From Lepisosteus oculatus (lineage: Eukaryota > Chordata > Actinopteri > Semionotiformes > Lepisosteidae), in assembly GCF_040954835.1 (NCBI RefSeq), contig NC_090704.1, positions 35,592,979 through 35,656,978 of the forward strand: 64,000 nucleotides of DNA, written 5' to 3'. Under the pieces are notes generated by a model, which did no database searches, was not told the DNA's origin, and worked only from the letters and a program-made list of their open reading frames with translations. The first letter of the stretch is position 1. Each line of letters begins with the position of its first letter. Position numbers and translations under genes: made by a program. Below, piece by piece: positions 58,701 to 64,000 of the stretch.

Positions 58701-58767
58701 GGACTCCCTGCAGGTGCTGCAGCTGTACAAGAGGGCGGCGCCGCTTCCCATGGCAACGGCCGGTTGA
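38020..58767 (+). CDS. st6galnac2: alpha-N-acetylgalactosaminide alpha-2,6-sialyltransferase (ST6GalNAc2-like), nine coding exons
   Basis: Joined exons: 38020-38147, 50891-50957, 53159-53324, 54021-54183, 54730-54868, 55480-55583, 56025-56108, 57420-57519 and 58570-58767. The phase closes at every GT/AG junction and the product is 382 residues (human ST6GalNAc2 is 374). It is a type II Golgi enzyme with a membrane anchor at about residues 7-25 and a short stem containing a Glu-rich EEEET. The GT29 domain has motif L (144-190, [20 protein letters not shown]), motif S (273-300, [12 protein letters not shown]), motif III (HYFD, 334-337) and motif VS (His349-Glu354), all intact. The family adds alpha-2,6 sialic acid to GalNAc of core-1 type O-glycans. 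The gene follows the longer paralogue in the same orientation with matching intron phases. Family certain; orthologue name well supported by length and stem. Confidence 0.92.
40063..40176 (+). mobile_element. 5S-derived SINE tail fragment
   Basis: CACATTGCTGGTGGTGGAGG, CCCCATTACCTGTAAAGTGC and CAGAAAAGCGAT, with a decayed ATT tail; head missing. Confidence 0.75.
43790..43850 (+). mobile_element. tRNA-derived SINE head fragment (family of copy A)
   Basis: GCAGTGGCTCTGTGGCTAAG then GATCTGC matches the A-box region of copies at 1502 and 49009. The rest is not alignable. Confidence 0.5.
45925..46240 (-). mobile_element. tRNA-headed fish SINE (family 2)
   Basis: CAGAGTCTATCCGGGCAAGC, GGAGGAAACTGGAGCACCTG and CAGTGCTGTGAAGGCAGCAA in order; near full length. 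Confidence 0.8.
46901..47195 (-). mobile_element. tRNA-headed fish SINE (family 2)
   Basis: TTCCATTTTCTAATGTTTAT, GCCAATTTTCCCAGAAGCTA, TATGTCTTTGGACTTTGGGA and a head with the B box TTGAACCC on the plus strand. Near full length, flanked by an A run on the left. Confidence 0.85.
49009..49292 (-). mobile_element. tRNA-derived SINE, copy B, full length
   Basis: Minus strand reads TGGCTCTGTGGCTCAGGATC (A box), GGTTGCCGGTTTGTATCCC (B box), a central GGGCCCCTGAGCAAGGCC block and the tail CCAATAAAGTGATCTTATC. This is the reference for the interrupted copy at 1502-2072. Confidence 0.85.
50891..50957 (+). CDS. st6galnac2: st6galnac2-like exon 2 (short stem)
   Basis: A 67-nt exon encoding [20 protein letters not shown] and two more residues. 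Acceptor TCTTTTCTAG, donor GTAAGG, phase 0. Replaces the 514-nt stem exon of gene 1. Being short and of low complexity it is the least certain exon, but the splice sites and phase fit. Confidence 0.75.
52129..52730 (+). mobile_element. 5S rRNA-derived SINE, full length, in intron 2 of gene 2
   Basis: The head reproduces the 5S rRNA internal promoter (GAAGCTAAGCAGGTGTGAGC, then TACCTGGATGGGAGACC and CCTGGGAA). The tail GTAAAGCGCTTTGAGTGGAG with CCAGAAAAGCGC leads into (ATT)n at 52681-52725. Same plan as the 5S-headed SINE3 class of fish: Pol III head, LINE-like tail. Confidence 0.9.
52766..53068 (-). mobile_element. tRNA-headed fish SINE (family 2)
   Basis: CCATCCATTTTCTAACCGCT, CACCCAGGATGGGATACTC, CCAGTTTTCCCAATTAACCC and a decayed head ending GCACCACCTTGCC. 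It ends about 90 bp before exon 3 of gene 2. Confidence 0.85.
53159..53324 (+). CDS. st6galnac2: st6galnac2-like exon 3
   Basis: Encodes [40 protein letters not shown] and on to YGWKGLPVE, which parallels mammalian ST6GalNAc2. One NFS sequon. Donor GTATCA is non-ideal, but the phase-1 junction gives EVVNSTL, as in the family. Confidence 0.88.
54021..54183 (+). CDS. st6galnac2: st6galnac2-like exon 4 (sialylmotif L, first part)
   Basis: Encodes [20 protein letters not shown], then [20 protein letters not shown] and DSHDFVF. Acceptor CTTGTTCCAG, donor GTGCGT, 163 nt. The open frame upstream of 54021 is intronic. Confidence 0.93.
54730..54868 (+). CDS. st6galnac2: st6galnac2-like exon 5 (sialylmotif L, end)
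   Basis: Encodes [20 protein letters not shown] and on to [14 protein letters not shown], 139 nt, phase 0, donor GTAAGA. Acceptor CATGTTTAG. Confidence 0.95.
55138..55335 (+). mobile_element. tRNA-headed fish SINE (family 2), in intron 5 of gene 2
   Basis: GGCTGCATGATGGTACATTG head, GGGTTCAATTTC B-box position, then GGTTTCCTCCTCCAAGACAT and GATTAATTGGCTTCTGGAAA. Truncated, running into a short TG repeat. Confidence 0.75.
55480..55583 (+). CDS. st6galnac2: st6galnac2-like exon 6
   Basis: Encodes [20 protein letters not shown] and on to GHDRGD, 104 nt, acceptor TGTCCTGCAG, donor GTGAGT. Confidence 0.93.
56025..56108 (+). CDS. st6galnac2: st6galnac2-like exon 7 (sialylmotif S)
   Basis: Encodes [20 protein letters not shown] then FIRYIKD, 84 nt, acceptor CTATCTTCAG, donor GTAAAT. 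Confidence 0.95.
57420..57519 (+). CDS. st6galnac2: st6galnac2-like exon 8 (motif S, end)
   Basis: Encodes [20 protein letters not shown] then [13 protein letters not shown] with the canonical PSTG turn. 100 nt, donor GTGAGG. Confidence 0.95.
58570..58767 (+). CDS. st6galnac2: st6galnac2-like exon 9 (motifs III and VS, C-terminus)
   Basis: Encodes [20 protein letters not shown], then NHDMQLE (motif VS), ending in a GC-rich tail PLPMATAG before TGA. Strong GC rise relative to the introns. Confidence 0.95.
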   Translation: MSAYGFITENYVDFSDHYFDVVKKPLVFYANHDMQLEAQVWKLLDSLQVLQLYKRAAPLPMATAG

Positions 58768-59115
58768 CCCCGCCCCCCTCTCGGCTCCTTGCTCCTGCCC
58801 GAACGGAGCTCTTCCTCTTCAAGTCAGTGGTGTCCCCGAGGAGCCAGTGAAGGCAGAAGTGAGCATGGGGTGGGGGTTGGGGCCTCAACCAGGACTGGGG
58901 ACTTGAAAGAATACAAGTAACAAGTGTTAATGTTTGAGAAGCATTTGAAACCTTTCTGCACTATTTGGTGTGGGGTGTGCTGTGAATCTTTTCCTATTGT
59001 GTAATGGACTGTGATATTCCTTAAAGAATCATTTTAGGACTAGGCAGGAAATCATGTGTGCAGTGACTGTTCAAAATCGAAACAAAACTCTGGTGATTTT
59101 TCAAAGTAGCGGCAG

Positions 59116-60878
59116 AATAAAATTCCAAGGGTAGGTGAATAAGTTCATAGAATAAGGACTTTAAAATTTTTTTAGCAACAAGGTCAACTTCTCTGCAAAA
59201 CAAGCAATCTGAAGCCTGACAAGGAGAGGTTCTGAAGCACCCACCTTGCAGAGATCTCAAATATATCCTTAGGAAACGCAGTTGTCTCATTCATCAAGCA
59301 GTGACAATGTGGGTCACAGCTTAGGTGACGGGGTCGTCAGCGGTGACATCACTAAGCATGGGTCATCTTCAGGGTAGTGACGCCTACACTGAACTCGACT
59401 GAATTCATTGTTATGGAGTATTTGGGGGGACTTTTTTTTTTTTTTTACCATACACATGCACTGTTATCGAATAGATCTTTGTGAGATGTTCTCCTCCCTT
59501 AAACTGCAACTTTGTGAAAGCCCTGTGCTCAATTTAAATGTGAACTGTGGTTTATGAGGAGATTCATTGCATCAGTTGTCCTCTAGCCCAGCAGAGGAAG
59601 AGAGAAAATTGTAATTATTTCAGTGAAGAAATTAGCTTTCAAGTGAAGCATGAACTTAACGGGTCTGATGAAATTAAATACTGTATGGTTTGAGCCTATT
59701 CAAGCACCTTCATCGATGCAGTAAGAATGTTTCGGTAATGTACTTACTGAAGACCTGCACTCAGAATCTAGAGAAATATTGAACACTAATATTACACTTT
59801 TGGGAAATTTTGTTCAGAAATAATGGAAGCCTTAAAATAATAAGCTTCCAAAAGGCTTGAACACTAAGAGCTTAAAACCGGTGAAGATTGATTTTTTTTT
59901 TGTCAGTTAAAACGTGGCAGAGAAAAAGTATGGTAAGTTCTTAAAGTTTTAAATCAAAAGTCAAGCTTTTGTATTCCAAAAGCACCATGTAAAAAGCAGT
60001 ATGGATTTCTTATATCTTGAAGAAAAGAGGTAAAATTAAACTTTTGTAAAGTAAAATAAACTCGATATTTTTGAGCAGGTTCCATATTTTTCTATGCACT
60101 GTTTTTTTTTTTCCCAATTTGTTTTGGTAAAAATTATACAACTATGTAGCTATTTTTGTAAGCTGTCGCTCACACAATGCAGAGCACCAAAGCAGTTTGT
60201 GAATTGGTATATGCCACAGTCAGAGTTGAGGAATGATAGTTGAACTTCCTTTACATTTCCTTGATATGTGGTCTGTGGTTTTACTCCTTTTGTCTTTTGT
60301 GAAAACTTCATTTTATAATAAAATAATTGAGCATTTTTAGCTGTTTTTCATTTGTAGGATGTGTCCCATTTCTTTGTTCTGTTCTTGTATTATATGTTCT
60401 GTGACCTCCATATTTAAAAATATAAGTGAGTAACAAGTCTCCCAAAGAATAGGAACTGTGACTAAGTAGAGAAGTGAACAGTGTGATGAACATATAATAG
60501 AGAAGCAATTCTCTTTAGGAAAGCGGGAACTCGGTCATACAAATGCTTGTCTTGGGACAGTTATAAATTTAAAAATGTTTTGGAAGCACACCAATGCCAA
60601 GGCCACAGGGACACAAAGGATACTGAAGTTAACAAAATGGTTAGTAGAGCAGGCTGGCTTTCATCAGAGCCATTAATGTGTATATCCTGAACTCAAAACA
60701 AATGGCTAATTTGTGAAAAAACAGGATGTACAGTATAATAAAGTAAAGCAACTGAGAGCACATACTGTACTCTAAAAGGAGTACTTGTAAAATGCCAACC
60801 TATCCAAAATGGATTTTAGGTTAGGTCATATTTTTTAATTTTTTTTCCTTCCTGAAATGTTTTGAATCTCACAATAAA
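59116..60878 (+). promoter_or_regulatory. 3' region of st6galnac2-like gene, candidate polyadenylation signals
   Basis: AATAAA at 59116-59121, 60055-60060, 60317-60322 and 60873-60878. Sequence cannot say which is used; a 3' UTR of 0.3-2.1 kb is possible. No repeat family recognised in this interval. Confidence 0.4.
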
Positions 60879-62014
60879 TGTTTTTAGAAATTGTGTATTT
60901 CTGATTTTTTTTTAAGAAAACATTTAAACAGTTGTTACGAAGTGGTCAAGAACTCAATGGTAAAATCCTGCTGTAACAGATTTAGATCTTATTCTGTTCC
61001 GTTCTACCAAGGGGTAAAAATGAAACCATAAGAAAGGTTACAGGAGAGAGGAGTCCCTTTCAACCAGATTGTGGGCACTCGGTTGGATATTCAGTGAATG
61101 CAGGATCTTATCCAGCCGTTTCTTGAAAAATCCCAAGAAATCAACTTAAGCATTCATGTGCAAAGATGGTTTTCTTATTCCCATTCCTAAACACCATTCC
61201 TAATTTCCTTTTCAATTCTAGGGTCTCTGTTGCATTGAAGACATGAAGTAGCCTATTCGATAAAGTTCATCTTTCACTTATTTTCATAATTACTTCAAAT
61301 CCATTTGAAAGTGTCCATTATTTCAAACTGAAAAGGAACCTTTTTTTCAACTTGTGTGTGATTAGTGTACCTTTTTATCTTTTAGACTGCCAATTAAATG
61401 TGGTGCTCTATTTGAAATCTTTCAAGTGCAGCATTAGCAGTTTTGGAACATCATTATCTGTTGATGCTGAATAGGTTGGTGTAGAATTGTGGCACATTTT
61501 CTCTTGTTCGGAATTTTAGACTTGCTGCATATCAGAGCGTTTGTGTTTTAACATTTCCTTTGTGTAACACTTTGTGGAGAGGAAAGATAGTGTCCACTCA
61601 ATATGTAAAATCTGCCTGATTTGATGTATTTCTGTAGTAAATGAATGTTTTGTGGACAACACAAAATCCACACTGTAACACAATCAGATAGTTGATGCAT
61701 AATTGATTTTTTTAATCTATTCTAATCCCATTGTCCTCCAAATGTTCAACTGTCTTTTTTAAATAGAATTTAAAAAAGCTGAAAATTGATAATGGAGATA
61801 AAGCAAATCCAACCCAAACTTTCTCTTTAACTTAAAAAAAAACTGCTCAAAAGTATTTAGAAAGGTTTGCAATTTTTTGTAATCTTACTATTACCCAACC
61901 CTTAAACAGAGTTATTGTTATTGTACTTCCTTCACTGATGTGTTTATCCCAGAGCAGGATACAGGAAGAGCAGGGGTTACACTGCACCCGTCTTCCACTA
62001 TGCAGTCTGCCCTG
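60879..62014. other. spacer upstream of ficolin
   Basis: AT-rich, no exon or repeat recognised. Confidence 0.4.
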
Positions 62015-62022
62015 TATAAATA
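62015..62022 (+). promoter_or_regulatory. TATA box of the ficolin gene
   Basis: TATAAATA 73 nt before the ATG. It would place the transcription start near 62045 and give a 5' UTR of about 40 nt. Confidence 0.65.
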
Positions 62023-62087
62023 CAGCTTTTCCCCTTGGAGAAAACATCCCTTGAATTGAAAGGGCAGCATATTTGATCAGCAACAGA

Positions 62088-62172
62088 ATGAATTTCCAGA
62101 AGGTAACTGAAACCACCCTTGTTCTCTTCTTGTGGCTCACTGTGGTTGCCTTCGCAGAAAGCACCTGTCCAG
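62088..62172 (+). CDS. ficolin exon 1 (signal peptide)
   Basis: Encodes MNFQKVTETTLVLFLWLTVV then AFAESTCP; donor GTAAGT, phase 1. The only ATG giving a signal peptide and lying downstream of the TATA box. Confidence 0.88.
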
Positions 62173-64000
62173 GTAAGTGCTGACACTTAACGAATGAAGT
62201 CCAGTTAGGCTTAATGCAGTTCTGTGTCTAGTATACATTCTAAATCAACTAAACAGGTTTATCTTGCATGCCAAGGAGTACAAAGGTGAAGAGGCTAGAG
62301 TAATCCCCTTCTGAACTGCCCTCCCGCATCACTTACAGCTCAGTTTTCCTGTTGATGTGCTCTTCTGTGTCACAGAGGTGAAGGTTGTGGGCCTGAATGA
62401 CAAGGACAGACTGACCATCCTTCAGGGCTGCCCAGGACACCCAGGGATACCAGGTACTCCTGGAGCTCCAGGCATGAAGGGAGAACAAGGCCTGCCAGGC
62501 CCTCAAGGTATGATCCAGCTTCTCCTCTGCGGGAGTAAATGAGGACCACAACTGTCTTCATTTTTGTGTTTTGTGCAAGTTTTAGCTTAACAAAATAGTT
62601 TAACAGCTGTAGTTCAAATGCTGCATTTGCTAAAGGTCATCAGGGGAAGGTTTACAAGCTTTAGTTCTATTGACAAGCTGAGCTTGGAGCTGAGCTTACA
62701 AGTTATGGCTCTTAATGTAGTTAAGGTTTGGGGTGACAAAACATAAATTTGTCAGGCCATGGCCAACAACATGAAAGGAAAACAGTATTATTTAGAGACT
62801 GTTAGTCATTACTTACAAGTAGTGTTTTTTATTAGCTCATTATTTGTTTTTGATTGTTTTATAACTCAAATAGCATATCTTCACATTATTCAAAGTAGAT
62901 TGACAAGACTTTCAGAAACAGTCTTTTCCTTTGCTCTACAAATATCATGCAGAAAATTAGAACTTAGAATCAGTTCCTGCTTGCAGCACTGTATTATAGA
63001 GTTGGCTATTAACATTATCATCAGTTTAAGGCCCAGTGTGTTCATACATTTGTTAATTCTGTAAAACTGGGCTTCGAACTAAAACAAGATGTATTGGCAG
63101 CCCAGGCCAGCATGAACTTCAACTGGAAAACTACCATTCGAGTGGTTAACTCTAGTCAGTTTGACACTTGTAACAGTTTCTTCGGTTGGTAATGACTGGC
63201 CTTTTCTTCTCAGCTGGATTTCTGTATTTTAGGTTTAAAAGGAATAGAAGGAGCTTTTGGGAAGATAGGTCCTGCTGGAGCCAAAGGTAAATAGGGACTG
63301 ATTTTTGTTTTCATTTTTTGTTTATATTTAGTGAAGAAGCGGGACAGATGATTATTCAATCAGTACAATTGAAAATGTGTTGGCAAAAAGATCATATTGC
63401 AGCTTATTCCATTAAAGAAATAACCACTGTATGTTTTGAAACACAACTTTAAGTAAAATAACAGATAGAATAAACTTATAAAGTAATACATCCTAATACA
63501 GCCATAAAGCCCAAAACCTAGAGGAAGCTTGTCTAATATTGAACACTTAATTTCCAGAAACACCACAAGTGTTATGCCTCAAGTTTCTATATGTAATTTA
63601 CCAGCATGTAATAATAAATATTGAATCAGGCTGTGTTTTCTTCATGTGTTGAGTCTTTCATGCATCCATTTTCTAAATGTTTCATCCAATTCAGAGCCGC
63701 AGAGGAGCCACAGCTTGTCCTGGCAAGGCACGGGCTCGAGGCAGGATTCAAAGTGGACAGGACTGTAGTCCATCACAGGGCAGACAGACACAGGCATGCA
63801 CACTCACACCAGGGCAGTTTTCCCAATTAACCTCCCAGTATGTCTTTGGACTGTGGGAGGAGATCAGAGCACCCTGAGGACGCCCATGTGAATGTGGCTA
63901 TAACAGATAAACTCCATGCAGATAACAGCTCGGGAATTTAACCTAGAACCTCAGCTCTGTGAGACAACATTGCTAACCATTGCGCAAGTGCCATCGCACT
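62088..64000 (+). CDS. ficolin, 5' part (signal peptide and collagen-like region), runs off the window
   Basis: Exons 62088-62172, 62376-62507 and 63233-63286, all GT/AG with phase-1 junctions; later exons lie beyond 64000. Residues 1-23 form a signal peptide (hydrophobic core, AFA cleavage site). The mature chain starts ESTCPEVKVVGLNDKDRLTI then LQGC, closely resembling mammalian ficolins. Cys27 and Cys47 become mature Cys4 and Cys24, the positions of the inter-chain disulfides in human L-ficolin. From Gly46 there are 15 unbroken Gly-X-Y triplets, with GKIGP at 82-86 matching the MASP-binding Lys motif. The family are secreted oligomeric lectins that recognise acetylated sugars and start the lectin complement pathway. 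The fibrinogen-like domain, which would settle the identity, is not visible, so no paralogue number is given. Confidence 0.88.
62376..62507 (+). CDS. ficolin exon 2 (N-terminal segment and first collagen triplets)
   Basis: Encodes VKVVGLNDKDRLTILQGCPG and eight further Gly-X-Y triplets, rich in Pro at Y. 132 nt, acceptor CTGTGTCACAG, donor GTATGA. Confidence 0.9.
63233..63286 (+). CDS. ficolin exon 3 (collagen-like)
   Basis: 54 nt, a multiple of nine as typical for collagen exons. Encodes LKGIEGAFGKIGPAGAK, flanked by Gly codons split across both junctions. Holds Lys83 of the GKxGP motif. Confidence 0.88.
63661..64000 (-). mobile_element. tRNA-headed fish SINE (family 2), reaches the window edge
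   Basis: GCATCCATTTTCTAAATGTT, CAGTCCATCACAGGGCAGAC with one base changed, TATGTCTTTGGACTGTGGGA, and the tRNA-like head at about 63930-64000. Lies in a ficolin intron. Confidence 0.85.

Overview
The window is vertebrate nuclear DNA, almost certainly from a ray-finned fish. It has short exons with GT/AG introns, much AT-rich non-coding DNA, and repeat families typical of fish: a 5S-rRNA-derived SINE, two tRNA-derived SINE families, an L2-type LINE, Tc1 transposase and a Penelope-like remnant. A non-teleost such as a gar or bowfin would fit, but that is only a guess.

Three protein-coding genes were rebuilt exon by exon, all on the plus strand. (1) At 9192-25670, nine coding exons encode a 527-residue type II Golgi sialyltransferase of the ST6GalNAc family with a long Lys/Thr/Ser/Pro-rich stem, best called st6galnac1-like. 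(2) At 38020-58767, nine coding exons encode a 382-residue short-stem paralogue, best called st6galnac2-like. From exon 5 to exon 8 the two genes have identical exon lengths (139, 104, 84, 100 nt) and all later intron phases match, so they are a tandem duplicate pair. Both should transfer sialic acid in alpha-2,6 linkage to GalNAc of O-glycans. (3) From 62088 to the right edge lie the first three coding exons of a ficolin (signal peptide, N-terminal cysteines, 15 Gly-X-Y triplets); its fibrinogen-like lectin domain lies beyond the window.

The layout is: 1-9190, intergenic repeat debris, including a Tc1 transposase piece next to a 5'-truncated L2-type LINE (about 3400-6135); 9192-25670, gene 1; 25671-38019, a spacer; 38020-58767, gene 2 with a 12.7 kb first intron; 58768-62087, the 3' region of gene 2 and the ficolin promoter; 62088-64000, the ficolin 5' end.

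The most unusual DNA is the CpG-bearing block at about 27.6-33.8 kb in the spacer. It holds three near-identical 236-bp LTR-like units separated by 62-bp spacers that each carry a tRNA-Leu-type primer-binding site and a purine tract: a miniature LTR retrotransposon (TRIM-like) in tandem, with Pol III-type A and B boxes inside the LTR. About 1.2 kb further on is a roughly 60-bp minisatellite of perfect TCGCGA-centred palindromes whose arms differ symmetrically, flanked by copies of an unclassified repeat, one of them inverted. No CRISPR array, operon or prokaryotic system is present.
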